Assembly (NCBI RefSeq): GCF_047272945.1
Contig: NZ_JBKOPS010000011.1
Span: 1-64,000 of the forward strand
Origin: Rubrolithibacter danxiaensis
GTDB lineage: Bacteria; Bacteroidota; Bacteroidia; Sphingobacteriales; Sphingobacteriaceae
Direction: 5' to 3'
DNA: 64,000 nt
Shown piece by piece: positions 40,941 through 50,256 of this stretch (its first letter is position 1; every line of letters starts with the position of its first letter). The position numbers were made by a program, and so were the translations under genes. Under the pieces are notes generated by a model. That model worked only from the letters and a program-made list of their open reading frames with translations. It was not told the DNA's origin and searched no databases.

Positions 40941-42485
40941 TTAATCGTGCGTTGTATTACGAACGCCATTTTTTACATATACTAACCCTATTATTAAACT
41001 GATTGCAGCGATACCAATAGGATACCATAAACCATCAAAAGGACTTGCCCCCGACATAGAAGTTAAACTGATTGCGATAAAAGGGGTTAAGCCTCCAAAA
41101 ACGCCATTACCTATATGATAAGGTAATGACATGGAAGTATAGCGGATCCGCGTTGGAAATAACTCTACCAAAAAAGCGGCAATTGGTCCGTAAACCATGG
41201 TTACAAACAGTACCTGTACTCCTATTAAAGCAATAAGAATCCAGAAATCAATTGTACTTAATTGTATTGATTTTTTTATTTCTGGTTTTAAAGCGGCTGT
41301 TGCCGACTGATTCGCCAGAACTTCTTTCCTTTCTTCCTTATAAATGGTACCATCCGAAAATTCCTTCTGAGTAGTGGTAGTAACGATAGCACTTTGTTTT
41401 CCATCCATCAGATCAGTAGTTCTTGAAAGTTGTTTCTTTTCCGGAAGCTCCGTTTTTAAAGATAAATCACTCAGGCTGTACATCTGTTTATAAATAGGTC
41501 GGTAAAGCAATATACCGAGCAGCATTCCCGCCATCATGATGCCTTTCCTGCCAATTTTATCAGACCATGAACCAAATATCACAAAGAAAGGAGTAGCCAG
41601 TAACAGCGCAATTGCAATAATATAGTTGGATTGAACAAAATCAATGTTCATCGTTTTCTGGATGAAAGACAAAGCATAGAACTGGCCCGTGTACCAGATT
41701 ACACCCTGCCCGGCAGTTACCCCAAACAATGCCAGCAGTACCATTTTCAGATTCTCCTTACGCCCAAACGATTCTTTAAGCGGATTTGAAGATAGTTTAC
41801 CTTCCTTTTTTATTTTTGAGAACAGGGGAGATTCCTGCATTCTTAAGCGAATGACGATGGAAACTCCTACAAGCAACGCAGAGAGAATAAATGGGATCCG
41901 CCAGCCACCCCACTCTTTCTCAAAGTTCTCTACTCCAACGCTTTGGCGGGTAATTAAAATAACTCCCAGCGAAAGAAAAAGGCCTAAAGTAGCGGTAGTT
42001 TGAATAAACGAAGTATAAAATCCTCTTTTATGTGCAGGCGAGTGTTCTGCAACATAAGTAGCAGCTCCTCCATATTCCCCTCCAAGGGCTAAACCCTGAA
42101 TTAATCGCAGCAACAACACCAATATGGGTGCAAGATAACCGATGGTAGCATAACCGGGAATCAGTCCGATGGCAAACGTAGACCCTCCCATTAAAATCAG
42201 GGTAAGTAAAAAAGTATATTTTCTTCCGATTACGTCACCAAGGCGGCCAAAAACCAACGCACCGAACGGCCTTACAATAAACCCGGCAGCAAAAGTGGCC
42301 AGCGTAGACAGAAATGCGGCAGTAGGATTTTCTTTAGGAAAAAACTGGCTGGATAAAATAGTTGCCAGGCTTCCGAATATGTAGAAATCATACCATTCTA
42401 TCAGTGTTCCTACAGACGAAGCAGTGATGACACTCCATAGGCCTTTCTTACCGGAGCTTTCCCCGTGCTGATATAATTCGGTCAT
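40941..42485 (-). CDS. MFS transporter, metabolite:H+ symporter type, with a large hydrophilic insertion
   Basis: With the ATG at 42485 the 514-residue protein is an MHS/ProP-type carrier: GTLIEWYDFYIFG in helix 1, FGRLGDVIGRKYT loop 2-3, and GSWSDKIGRKG in loop 8-9. Residues about 332-409 (QMYSLSDLSL to PEIKKSIQL) form a non-membrane insertion absent from E. coli members. By topology it probably lies outside, between helices 9 and 10 or so. Transport substrate is likely an organic acid, perhaps acetate given acs nearby. A 22-codon N-terminal extension is possible but unlikely. Confidence 0.85.
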   Translation of the reverse strand: MTELYQHGESSGKKGLWSVITASSVGTLIEWYDFYIFGSLATILSSQFFPKENPTAAFLSTLATFAAGFIVRPFGALVFGRLGDVIGRKYTFLLTLILMGGSTFAIGLIPGYATIGYLAPILVLLLRLIQGLALGGEYGGAATYVAEHSPAHKRGFYTSFIQTTATLGLFLSLGVILITRQSVGVENFEKEWGGWRIPFILSALLVGVSIVIRLRMQESPLFSKIKKEGKLSSNPLKESFGRKENLKMVLLALFGVTAGQGVIWYTGQFYALSFIQKTMNIDFVQSNYIIAIALLLATPFFVIFGSWSDKIGRKGIMMAGMLLGILLYRPIYKQMYSLSDLSLKTELPEKKQLSRTTDLMDGKQSAIVTTTTQKEFSDGTIYKEERKEVLANQSATAALKPEIKKSIQLSTIDFWILIALIGVQVLFVTMVYGPIAAFLVELFPTRIRYTSMSLPYHIGNGVFGGLTPFIAISLTSMSGASPFDGLWYPIGIAAISLIIGLVYVKNGVRNTTHD

Positions 42486-42577
42486 TTTAGGTTTATTGGT
42501 AATTTCGGGGTAAATTAGAAAATGATTTTTTAACCCGAAAGACAAACTCAAATTTAGTTCACAAAAAGGATAATTAT

Positions 42578-42644
42578 TTTAAGAAACAGCTTGAAAATCA
42601 AAAATTATTTCAGATATTTGCAAACTCTTTAAGAAACAGAGTTT
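42578..42644 (+). promoter_or_regulatory. Promoter of the rpmB operon with flanking direct repeats and a leader hairpin
   Basis: TTG at 42591-42593 and GATATTTG at 42613-42620 are 19 bases apart, a good Bacteroidota promoter. TTTAAGAAACAG occurs at 42578-42589, just before the -33 box, and again at 42628-42639, just after the expected transcript start. AAACTC and GAGTTT at 42622-42644 can form a leader hairpin. This may be a control region for ribosomal protein genes. Confidence 0.6.
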
Positions 42645-42667
42645 AATAACGATACACTTATATAGTC

Positions 42668-42901
42668 ATGTCGAGAATTTGTGATTTAACAGGAAAAATG
42701 CCAATGAACGGTTTCAACGTTTCTAATTCGAACGTTAAAACCAAGCGCAAGTTTTACCCTAACCTGAAGGTAAAAAAGTTTTATATACCTGAAGAAGACA
42801 GATGGATTACTTTAAAAGTTTCCACTTCAGCTATTAAAACTATTAATAAAAACGGCATTAGCGCTGTTATTAGTAAATTCCTTAAAAAAGGATACATTTA
42901 A
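42668..42901 (+). CDS. rpmB: 50S ribosomal protein L28
   Basis: The 77-residue basic protein begins [19 protein letters not shown] and has [20 protein letters not shown] and [15 protein letters not shown], the L28 signature. It belongs to the large subunit. It is the first gene of an rpmB-rpmG-DUF4295 operon followed by ftsY. The start ATG is followed 8 codons on by another but the first matches the family. Transcription probably starts about 40 bases upstream. Confidence 0.97.
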   Translation: MSRICDLTGKMPMNGFNVSNSNVKTKRKFYPNLKVKKFYIPEEDRWITLKVSTSAIKTINKNGISAVISKFLKKGYI

Positions 42902-42929
42902 TACAAACCATTTAGAAAAGAAATAGGAA

Positions 42930-43112
42930 ATGGCAAAGAAAGGCAACAGAGTTCAGGTTATTTTAGAATGTACCGAGCATAAAGAAAGCGGATTGCCAGG
43001 TATGTCCCGCTATATTACTACTAAGAACAAAAAGAACACTACAGAGCGTCTGGAGTTGAAAAAATACAACCCTGTACTTAAAAAAGTAACTGTTCATAAA
43101 GAAATAAAATAA
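42930..43112 (+). CDS. rpmG: 50S ribosomal protein L33
   Basis: The 60-residue protein [18 protein letters not shown]...[23 protein letters not shown] is L33 without the four-cysteine zinc motif (only Cys14 is present), the zinc-independent type. It is in the large subunit. It starts 28 bases after rpmB and is followed by the DUF4295 gene. The cysteine-free form is common where zinc-independent ribosomes are used. Confidence 0.97.
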   Translation: MAKKGNRVQVILECTEHKESGLPGMSRYITTKNKKNTTERLELKKYNPVLKKVTVHKEIK

Positions 43113-43186
43113 TTAGTGAGTGATTGAAGGATAGGATTAATAAGATAATCCGGTCATTTAGTCATAAACATCAATAATTAAATAAG

Positions 43187-43354
43187 ATGGCAAAGAAAGC
43201 GATTGCAACCCTGAAAACCGGTAAAGGCAAAGAATACTCAAAAGTGATCACTATGGTAAAGTCACCTAAAACAGGTGCTTATTCTTTCAAAGAAACTATC
43301 GCACACAACGATCACGTTAAAGATGCTATTGCTGCAGCAAAAGAAGGACAATAA
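43187..43354 (+). CDS. DUF4295 family small basic protein, probably ribosomal
   Basis: A 55-residue lysine-rich protein (MAKKAIATLKTGKGKEYSKV, then VKSPKTGAYSFKETIAHNDHVKDAIAAAKEGQ). It is conserved in Bacteroidota right after rpmB-rpmG. I recall with moderate confidence that the Flavobacterium ribosome structure placed such a protein, named bL38, on the large subunit. Its placement and composition fit a ribosomal protein. ATG 43187 is the only reasonable start. A strong terminator follows. Confidence 0.9.
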   Translation: MAKKAIATLKTGKGKEYSKVITMVKSPKTGAYSFKETIAHNDHVKDAIAAAKEGQ

Positions 43355-43377
43355 TTTTTCTTCTTAAAATATTTAAG

Positions 43378-43409
43378 AGCCGTCCTGATAAATCAGGAGG
43401 GCTTTTTTT
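43378..43409 (+). terminator. Rho-independent terminator after DUF4295
   Basis: AGCC-GTCCTGAT and ATCAGGA-GGGCT pair around A and are followed by TTTTTTT. It should end the rpmB-rpmG-DUF4295 transcript before ftsY. Confidence 0.85.
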
Positions 43410-43458
43410 GTAGATAAGCACACTGCTAACGTATTACACATTATCACCTGCATTTAAG

Positions 43459-44427
43459 ATGGGATTATTCGATTTTTTCAAGAAAAAAGACACCTCAACC
43501 CAGGAAAAGGAAGCACTGGAGAAAGGACTGGAAAAAACCAAGGAAGGCTTGTTCTCCAAAATAACAAAAGCAGTTGTAGGTAAAACAACAGTTGATGATG
43601 ATGTACTGGATGAACTTGAAGAGATACTCGTAACTTCTGATGTTGGTGTAAATACTACCCTGAAAATAATTAAGCGAATTGAAGAACGGGTTGCACGGGA
43701 TAAATATATAAACACCACCGAATTGAATTCTATTCTTCGGGAAGAAATTCAGAATCTTTTAGCCGAAAATAACAGCAGCGATTTTGAAAATTTCGAATAC
43801 GGGAATCATAAGCCCTATGTAATTATGGTTGTAGGTGTTAACGGAGTTGGAAAAACAACCACTATCGGAAAACTGGCACATAAATTAAAAGAAGCTGGAA
43901 ATAAAGTGGTGCTGGGTGCTGCCGATACTTTCAGAGCTGCCGCTGTAGATCAGCTTAAGTTATGGGGTGAACGAGTTAGTGTACGTGTTGTAGCGCAGGC
44001 AATGGGGTCAGATCCGGCTTCTGTAGCGTTTGACACAGTACAATCTGCCGTTGCAAACGGTGATGATGTTGCCCTTATTGATACCGCTGGAAGACTGCAC
44101 AACAAAGTAGCTTTGATGAACGAGCTCACCAAAATTAAAAATGTGATGCAAAAGGTAGTTCCTGGTGCTCCGCACGAAATACTATTGGTATTGGATGCTT
44201 CAACCGGACAAAACGCCGTAGAACAATGCAGGCAGTTTACACAGGCAACAGATGTAAATGCGCTGGCATTAACAAAGTTGGATGGCACTGCAAAAGGCGG
44301 CGTGGTAATTGGAATTTCAGACGAATTTAAAATTCCTGTTAAATATATCGGAGTTGGCGAGAGCATTAACGATCTTCAACTTTTTGACAGGAAAGAGTTT
44401 GTGAACTCTTTATTTAATAACAAATAA
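43459..44427 (+). CDS. ftsY: Signal recognition particle receptor FtsY
   Basis: The 322-residue GTPase docks SRP-ribosome complexes at the membrane. The NG domain follows a very short acidic/lysine-rich N-terminus (FFKKKDTSTQEKEALEKGLE). G1 is GVNGVGKTTTIGKLAHKL, G3 DTAGRL, G4 TKLDGTAKGG; DASTGQNAVEQ is also conserved. Start ATG 43459 lies 50 bases after the terminator. rimO follows 57 bases on. The A domain is much shorter than in E. coli, the usual form here. Confidence 0.96.
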   Translation: MGLFDFFKKKDTSTQEKEALEKGLEKTKEGLFSKITKAVVGKTTVDDDVLDELEEILVTSDVGVNTTLKIIKRIEERVARDKYINTTELNSILREEIQNLLAENNSSDFENFEYGNHKPYVIMVVGVNGVGKTTTIGKLAHKLKEAGNKVVLGAADTFRAAAVDQLKLWGERVSVRVVAQAMGSDPASVAFDTVQSAVANGDDVALIDTAGRLHNKVALMNELTKIKNVMQKVVPGAPHEILLVLDASTGQNAVEQCRQFTQATDVNALALTKLDGTAKGGVVIGISDEFKIPVKYIGVGESINDLQLFDRKEFVNSLFNNK

Positions 44428-44484
44428 TAATTGAATTACAGACCCCAAGCTGTGTAGGGAAGTATTGAAAAGTGTGGTAAAGGC

Positions 44485-45816
44485 ATGAAAACAAAAGTTT
44501 TAAATCAGAATACTGTAAAACAACCTAAAGTAAACGTAATTACCTTAGGCTGTTCAAAAAACGTGTATGATTCGGAGGTATTGATGGGCCAGCTTCGGGG
44601 CAACCAAATGAATGTAGCTCATGAAGCAGAAAAAGTAGGAAAAGACGACATTATTGTTATTAATACCTGTGGATTTATTGACAACGCAAAACAGGAATCT
44701 ATTGATACCATTCTTCAATACAGTGAACTAAAGGAGAAGGGAAAGGTAGGAAAGGTTATTGTTACCGGCTGCCTTTCTGAACGTTATAAACCCGAACTGG
44801 AAGCAGAAATTACAAATGTAGATGCATTTTTCGGCACTAATGACCTGCAAAATATCCTAAGTACACTTGGAGCTGATTATAAATACGAACTTGTTGGAGA
44901 ACGTTTATTAACAACGCCTTCACACTATGCTTATTTCAAAATTGCTGAAGGTTGTAACCGCCCCTGCTCTTTCTGTGCTATTCCGCTAATGCGAGGCAAG
45001 CACGTATCGAAAGCAATTTCGGAGTTGGTGAAAGAAGCTAAAACACTTGCTTCCAGAGGCACGAAAGAACTGATTCTTATCGCCCAGGACTTAACCTACT
45101 ATGGCCTGGATATTTATGGAAAACGTAATCTGGATGAACTTCTTCGCAATTTATCCGATGTGGACGGTATTGAATGGATCCGTTTACAATACGCATACCC
45201 AGCCGGTTTTCCAATGGAAATTCTGGATGTGATGAATAAAAGAGCAAACATTTGTAAATACCTTGATATGCCACTACAGCATATCAGTGATGCAATGCTG
45301 AAATCCATGCGCCGGGGAATTACAAAACAAAAAACAATTGATCTTGTCAACCAGATTCGTGATAAAGTACCAGGTATTGCTTTACGCACCACATTGATCT
45401 GTGGTTATCCGGGAGAAACTGAACAGGATTTCCAGGAAATGAAAGAATGGGTAGCTGAATCTAAATTTGACCGTTTAGGCTGCTTTACTTATTCGCACGA
45501 AGAGAAAACACATGCACACAGTTTAATTGATGATGTTCCGCAGGAAGTAAAAGAACAACGTGTTGAAGAGATTATGGGCGTACAGCAGGAAATTTCGTAC
45601 AATATTAATCAACAAAAAGTAGGCAAAACTTTCAAAGTATTAATCGATAAAAAAGAAGGAGATTTCTTTGTAGGAAGAACCGAATCAGACTCTCCTGAAG
45701 TCGACAATGAGGTTTTAATTGATGCAACAAAAGATTATGCGCCACCGGGAGGATTTGTAAATGTAACGATTGAAAAAGCTGAAGATTTCGATCTGTATGG
45801 ACGAATTGTAAAATAA
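44485..45816 (+). CDS. rimO: Ribosomal protein S12 methylthiotransferase RimO
   Basis: The 443-residue radical SAM enzyme adds a methylthio group to Asp of uS12. Seen are the N-terminal UPF0004 domain (LGCSKNVYDSEVLMGQL, with Cys in INTCGFI and VTGCLSE), the CxxxCxxC motif CNRPCSFC (about residues 157-164), DLTYYGLDIYG and the C-terminal TRAM domain with GRTESDSPEVD. A Cys8-type cluster set is complete. It lies between ftsY and bshC, the usual Bacteroidota order. Confidence 0.96.
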   Translation: MKTKVLNQNTVKQPKVNVITLGCSKNVYDSEVLMGQLRGNQMNVAHEAEKVGKDDIIVINTCGFIDNAKQESIDTILQYSELKEKGKVGKVIVTGCLSERYKPELEAEITNVDAFFGTNDLQNILSTLGADYKYELVGERLLTTPSHYAYFKIAEGCNRPCSFCAIPLMRGKHVSKAISELVKEAKTLASRGTKELILIAQDLTYYGLDIYGKRNLDELLRNLSDVDGIEWIRLQYAYPAGFPMEILDVMNKRANICKYLDMPLQHISDAMLKSMRRGITKQKTIDLVNQIRDKVPGIALRTTLICGYPGETEQDFQEMKEWVAESKFDRLGCFTYSHEEKTHAHSLIDDVPQEVKEQRVEEIMGVQQEISYNINQQKVGKTFKVLIDKKEGDFFVGRTESDSPEVDNEVLIDATKDYAPPGGFVNVTIEKAEDFDLYGRIVK

Positions 45817-45825
45817 ATGGCTCTT

Positions 45826-45858
45826 TTGGAAAAATTCCGGTTTTTCATTCTATTTTCG
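45826..45858 (+). promoter_or_regulatory. Candidate promoter before bshC, near-leaderless
   Basis: TTTG at 45826-45829 and TATTTTCG at 45851-45858 (one base off the -7 consensus) are 21 bases apart. The ATG at 45866 is 7 bases after the box, so the leader would be only a few bases. Confidence 0.4.
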
Positions 45859-45865
45859 TCAGCAA

Positions 45866-47467
45866 ATGAAATCAAGCTGTATTGATTATAAAGATACCGG
45901 TTATTTTTCTCCTGCTGTAATCCAGTATTTACAGCAAAGCCCGCAACTCTTCCCTTTCATAGCTTACCAGCCAACGTTTGAAGGGTTAAAACAGGCAATT
46001 GAAAACAGAGTCTTTAAAGGCGATCGAAAAGTTCTGGTTGAAGTACTTCAGGACCAATATAAAGAGCTTGATAAAACTTCTAAACTATCAGAGGCAGTAA
46101 ATCAAAACCTTAGTTTACTGCTTAAAGATTCTACCTATACGATTACAACCGGCCATCAGCTTAATATCTTCACGGGGCCACTTTACTTTATCTTTAAAAT
46201 AGTTACGGCCATTAATCTGGCAAAGGAACTGAAGGAAAAATTTCCGGATAAAGATTTTGTTCCTGTCTATTGGATGGCAACAGAAGATCATGACTTCGCC
46301 GAAATTAATCATACAAGTGTACAAGGGCAAAAATTAAGCTGGGACGCAGAAGTTTCAGGAGCAACGGGAAGGTTAAGTACAGAAACAATAAGCGCAACAG
46401 TAAAAGCATATCAGCAACTATTGGGAATTTCTGAAAATGCCACCCGCTTATCAAAACTCGCAGAAGAAGCTTATCTGCAGCATAAAAATTTAGCAGATGC
46501 AACGCGGTATTTTGTTAATACACTCTTCAGCGAATTCGGATTAATAATACTCGATGCTGACAATAAACAGTTAAAGCAGCTTTTTGCGCCTTTTATAGAA
46601 AAGGATATTACAGAAAATAACAGCTACCGGCTGATTTCAGACACAAGTAATGAACTGGAAAACGCAGGTTTTAAAACTCAGGTTAATGCCCGTGAAATAA
46701 ACTTTTTCTACCTGCTCGATAACTTCCGCGAACGAATAGTTCGTGAGGGAGAGAAATATTATGTCTTAAACTCGGAGATTGAATTTTCTAAAGAGGAATT
46801 ATCGAAAGAAATCAGGCAGCATCCGGAGCGTTTTAGTCCAAACGTAATTATGCGCCCTCTTTACCAGGAACTTATTCTGCCTAATTTAGCCTACGTTGGC
46901 GGAGGTGCGGAAATTGTTTACTGGCTGCAATTAAAGAAGAATTTTGATTTTTATGGAATAGACTTTCCTGTTCTGGTACTGCGTAATTCTGCCTTAATAG
47001 CAACTGATAAATTACAGGATAAATTAAATCGCTTAGATCTTACTCTTGCCGATATTTTTAAAGATCCAGAATCAGTCAAAAAAGAATGGGTACTAAAAAA
47101 CAGCACTCAAACACTTACCCTGGATGAAGAATGGCAGGAACTGAAGGATGTGTTGGAAAAAGCAAAACTAAAAGCTACAAAAATTGACTCGACACTTGGC
47201 CCAAGCACAGAAGCTGTTGCTGTACGTCTGCATAAGGCTATCAGCAATCTCGAGAAAAAATTGATCAAAGCTGAAAAAAGGAATTATGACGGTAGCTTAT
47301 CTTTAATTGACAACCTACGCAAAAAATATTTCGCAGGTAACAGTTTACAGGAACGGACGGAAAATTTTAGTTCTTTTTATGTAAAGTACGGCGATACCCT
47401 GATAGACGAGCTTGCTCAATATTTTAAACCTCTCGATTTTAAATTCACTATTTTAGAACCTAAATGA
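45866..47467 (+). CDS. bshC: Bacillithiol biosynthesis cysteine-adding enzyme BshC
   Basis: The 533-residue protein is BshC, which adds cysteine to glucosaminyl-malate to form bacillithiol. It carries TTGHQLNIFTGPLYFIFKI and VYWMATEDHDFAEINHT near the active site, LPNLAYVGGGAEIVYWLQLK, and a C-terminal coiled-coil (LEKKLIKAEKRNYDG). BshA and BshB are not in the window. The stop overlaps the next gene start by four bases, so the dehydrogenase may be coupled. Confidence 0.95.
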   Translation: MKSSCIDYKDTGYFSPAVIQYLQQSPQLFPFIAYQPTFEGLKQAIENRVFKGDRKVLVEVLQDQYKELDKTSKLSEAVNQNLSLLLKDSTYTITTGHQLNIFTGPLYFIFKIVTAINLAKELKEKFPDKDFVPVYWMATEDHDFAEINHTSVQGQKLSWDAEVSGATGRLSTETISATVKAYQQLLGISENATRLSKLAEEAYLQHKNLADATRYFVNTLFSEFGLIILDADNKQLKQLFAPFIEKDITENNSYRLISDTSNELENAGFKTQVNAREINFFYLLDNFRERIVREGEKYYVLNSEIEFSKEELSKEIRQHPERFSPNVIMRPLYQELILPNLAYVGGGAEIVYWLQLKKNFDFYGIDFPVLVLRNSALIATDKLQDKLNRLDLTLADIFKDPESVKKEWVLKNSTQTLTLDEEWQELKDVLEKAKLKATKIDSTLGPSTEAVAVRLHKAISNLEKKLIKAEKRNYDGSLSLIDNLRKKYFAGNSLQERTENFSSFYVKYGDTLIDELAQYFKPLDFKFTILEPK

Positions 47468-48552
47468 GTTATCAAATCTTTTCAGAAGACCGGCTGAGAA
47501 AATTTACTGAAGCCATATTTATAAAAATAGGTTGCCCCGAAAAAGATGCATATCAGGCTGCAGATGTGTTATTATCATCGGATTTGAGAGGAATTGACTC
47601 GCATGGCGTTGCCCGGCTAAGCGGATATGTACGTTTATGGGAGAAAAAAAGAATTAATCCGAACCCGAATATTAAGATTGTACACGAAACTCCAACTACC
47701 GCTACTGTGGATGGCGACAGCGGTCTGGGACTGGTAGTAGCTCCTTTTGCAATGAGGATAGCTATTGAAAAAGCAGAAAAATATGGTTCCGGCTGGGTAT
47801 CTGTTAAAAATTCAAATCATTTTGGAATAGCTGGGTATCACTCACTAAAAGCGGTAGAAAAAGGAATGATTGGCTTTTCAATGACAAATGCAAGCCCGCT
47901 TGTTGCGCCCACCCATACAACTGAGCGTCTTTTGGGCACTAATCCGATGTGTTATGCTTTTCCTGCCGGAAATTATCCTCCTGTAGTGATTGACATGGCA
48001 ACCTCTTCGGCTGCTAATGGAAAACTTGAAATAGCTCAGCGGACAGGAAAATCAATACCTGAAGGCTGGGTTCAAACTAAAAGTGGCGAATCTTCTACCG
48101 ATCCACATGCTTTGAAAAACGGGGGCTCTTTACTGCCCCTGGGAAGTGATAGAGAGCATGGAAGCCACAAGGGATTTGGATTAAGTGCTACAGTTGATAT
48201 CTTATCTGCTGTACTTTCGGGTGCTAATTATGGCCCTTGGGTTCCTCCTTTTGTTGCATTTCTGGAACCGCCGAAAGATCCTGTAGGCCAGGGAATAGGT
48301 CATTTTTTAGGTGCAATGCGTGTTGACGGATTTCGCCCTTTAGATGAATTTAAGACCCACATGGATACCTGGATAGAGCGATTCAAGAGGGCAGAACCAA
48401 TAGACCCACAACAAAAAGTAATAATACCCGGAGAACCAGAGCTTGAAGCAGAAAAAATTCGCAAAACAGAGGGAATACCTTTATACGAAGCTGTAGTAAA
48501 CGATTTGAATGATCTTGCTGCCCGTTTAAATATTCCCCGGTTAGATTCGTAA
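47464..48552 (+). CDS. Malate/L-lactate (Ldh2-family) dehydrogenase
   Basis: The 362-residue NAD(P)-dependent oxidoreductase belongs to the Ldh2/MDH2/YlbC family. DSHGVARLSGYVRLWEKKRI (catalytic His), DGDSGLGLVVAPFAMRIAI, SNHFGIAGYHSLKAVEKG and GTNPMCYAFPAG are typical, with the GSHKGFGLS stretch at the C-terminal half. Substrate (malate, lactate, ureidoglycolate or sugar-derived acid) cannot be settled. It is translationally linked to bshC by ATGA overlap. Confidence 0.88.
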   Translation: MSYQIFSEDRLRKFTEAIFIKIGCPEKDAYQAADVLLSSDLRGIDSHGVARLSGYVRLWEKKRINPNPNIKIVHETPTTATVDGDSGLGLVVAPFAMRIAIEKAEKYGSGWVSVKNSNHFGIAGYHSLKAVEKGMIGFSMTNASPLVAPTHTTERLLGTNPMCYAFPAGNYPPVVIDMATSSAANGKLEIAQRTGKSIPEGWVQTKSGESSTDPHALKNGGSLLPLGSDREHGSHKGFGLSATVDILSAVLSGANYGPWVPPFVAFLEPPKDPVGQGIGHFLGAMRVDGFRPLDEFKTHMDTWIERFKRAEPIDPQQKVIIPGEPELEAEKIRKTEGIPLYEAVVNDLNDLAARLNIPRLDS

Positions 48553-48640
48553 GCTGCTGTTAAATCCCCCTTTACAGTTCTCCTGTTTACGCTAAAACTA
48601 TTCTGATAAAAATAAGGTTTAATAGGTGCAAAGTAATCCT

Positions 48641-50221
48641 ATGGAAACCTCAAACAATATCATCAGAAATCATGAGACGTTAACTCAAAACACTGACAGA
48701 GATTCGAGTACAAGAAGTATCTGGCAGGAAGGAGTTCCGGAATTAGAGAGCTCAAATGCATCAAACTTCAATCCTGCTACTATTTACGATGTATTAATTA
48801 TAGGTGGGGGAATTACAGGTTTGACAACTGCCTTATTACTGCAAAAGGCCGGAAAGAACTGCATTCTTGCAGAAGCGCATACATTAGGTTACGGCACAAC
48901 AGGAGGCACCACCGCCCATATAAATACTTTTTTAGATACAAGTTATAAAACTATAGAAAGTAATTTTGGCAAAGAGGGATCTGAACTGGTTGCAGAGGCA
49001 ACACAACAGGCAATTGACCTGATTTATCAACTGGTAAAAGAATATAATATTAATTGCGATTTTGAGTTCCTTCCCGGTTACCTGTATGCTGAAACAGATG
49101 ATCAGGGCTCGGAGCTTGAAAAAATATACGAGTCTGCAGTACAGGCTGGGGTTTCGGTACGAATAGTTTCAGAGTCACCTGTTCCCGCTCCTTTCAAAAA
49201 GGCAATTATTTACGAAGGACAAGCGAAATTTCACCCCTTAAAGTACATCATAAGTCTGGCAAATGAGTTTGCAAAACTTGGTGGTATCATCCTTGAACAT
49301 ACTTTTATTCGCGACCTGAAAACGGAGGGACAATTTCATGTTGCTAAAAGCGATTCGGTTTCTATAAATGCAGGTAAAGTGGTGTATGCGACACACATTC
49401 CTCCCGGAATTAATCTATTACATTTCCGCTGTGCGCCTTACCGCAGTTATGCTGTTGCATTTAAAGCCGGCGAAACTACATTTCCACAAGCCCTTGCTTA
49501 TGATATGCAACAACCGTATCATTATTTTCGCTGCCAGCTCATTAACCAACAGCGCTACATGATTGTGGGTGGAAGCGATCATAAAACCGGACATGGCAGC
49601 CCAGGCGAAGCCTTTAAAACCCTGGAGGAATATGTAAAAACACTTTATCCAGAGGCCTATATTGAATATCGCTGGTCAGCACAATTCTACGAACCCAGCG
49701 ATGGCTTGCCCTATATAGGAAAACTACCCGGAATAGACGAAGGAGTATATGTAGCTACCGGATACAGCGGAAACGGAATAACTTATGGAAGTATTGCAGG
49801 AAAAATTTTAACTGACCTTATACTTACCGGAGAAAGCGAATTTGAAAAAGTTTTCAGTCCGGGACGAATCAAACCGGTTGCCGGATTCCAGGAATTTGTA
49901 AAGGAAAACGCCAATGTTGCCTATCATTTTATCGCGGACCGTTTTTCTGTGCGCTCTATACAGTCCTTGCAGGAAATGCTGCCCGATAGTGGCAATGTCG
50001 TTGAACATGAAGGAAAAAAGCTGGCCGTTTATAAAGACGCATCGGGAGAAATACATGCATTAAATCCGGTTTGCAGCCACGCAAAATGTATTGTTAACTG
50101 GAACAACGTAGAAAAAAGCTGGGACTGCCCCTGCCACGGAGCCCGCTATGGCATTAACGGCGAAGTATTGAATGGGCCGGCCAGCTATGGACTACAAAAA
50201 ATAGAGCTTAATAAAGAATAA
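48641..50221 (+). CDS. FAD-dependent oxidoreductase with C-terminal Rieske domain
   Basis: With ATG 48641 the 526-residue protein has a DAO-type FAD domain (VLIIGGGITGLTTALLLQKAG, about 42-62; TTGGTTAHINTFLD) and a Rieske [2Fe-2S] domain near the C-terminus (NPVCSHAKCIVNW with CxH, then CPCHGARY). Fusion of DAO and Rieske occurs in amine or betaine oxidoreductases and in the family related to PuuB-type enzymes; the substrate is unknown. A GTG five codons upstream is open. It is followed by a perfect hairpin. Confidence 0.88.
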   Translation: METSNNIIRNHETLTQNTDRDSSTRSIWQEGVPELESSNASNFNPATIYDVLIIGGGITGLTTALLLQKAGKNCILAEAHTLGYGTTGGTTAHINTFLDTSYKTIESNFGKEGSELVAEATQQAIDLIYQLVKEYNINCDFEFLPGYLYAETDDQGSELEKIYESAVQAGVSVRIVSESPVPAPFKKAIIYEGQAKFHPLKYIISLANEFAKLGGIILEHTFIRDLKTEGQFHVAKSDSVSINAGKVVYATHIPPGINLLHFRCAPYRSYAVAFKAGETTFPQALAYDMQQPYHYFRCQLINQQRYMIVGGSDHKTGHGSPGEAFKTLEEYVKTLYPEAYIEYRWSAQFYEPSDGLPYIGKLPGIDEGVYVATGYSGNGITYGSIAGKILTDLILTGESEFEKVFSPGRIKPVAGFQEFVKENANVAYHFIADRFSVRSIQSLQEMLPDSGNVVEHEGKKLAVYKDASGEIHALNPVCSHAKCIVNWNNVEKSWDCPCHGARYGINGEVLNGPASYGLQKIELNKE

Positions 50222-50245
50222 GATAAGAATACTCTTATCTTATTC
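50216..50245. terminator. Perfect bidirectional hairpin between convergent genes
   Basis: GAATAAGATAAGA pairs over all 13 bases with TCTTATCTTATTC around ATAC, overlapping the oxidoreductase stop codon. It lies between the convergent Rieske-type oxidoreductase and lepB genes. The stem is AT-rich. Confidence 0.7.
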
Positions 50246-50256
50246 TACTTGACATT

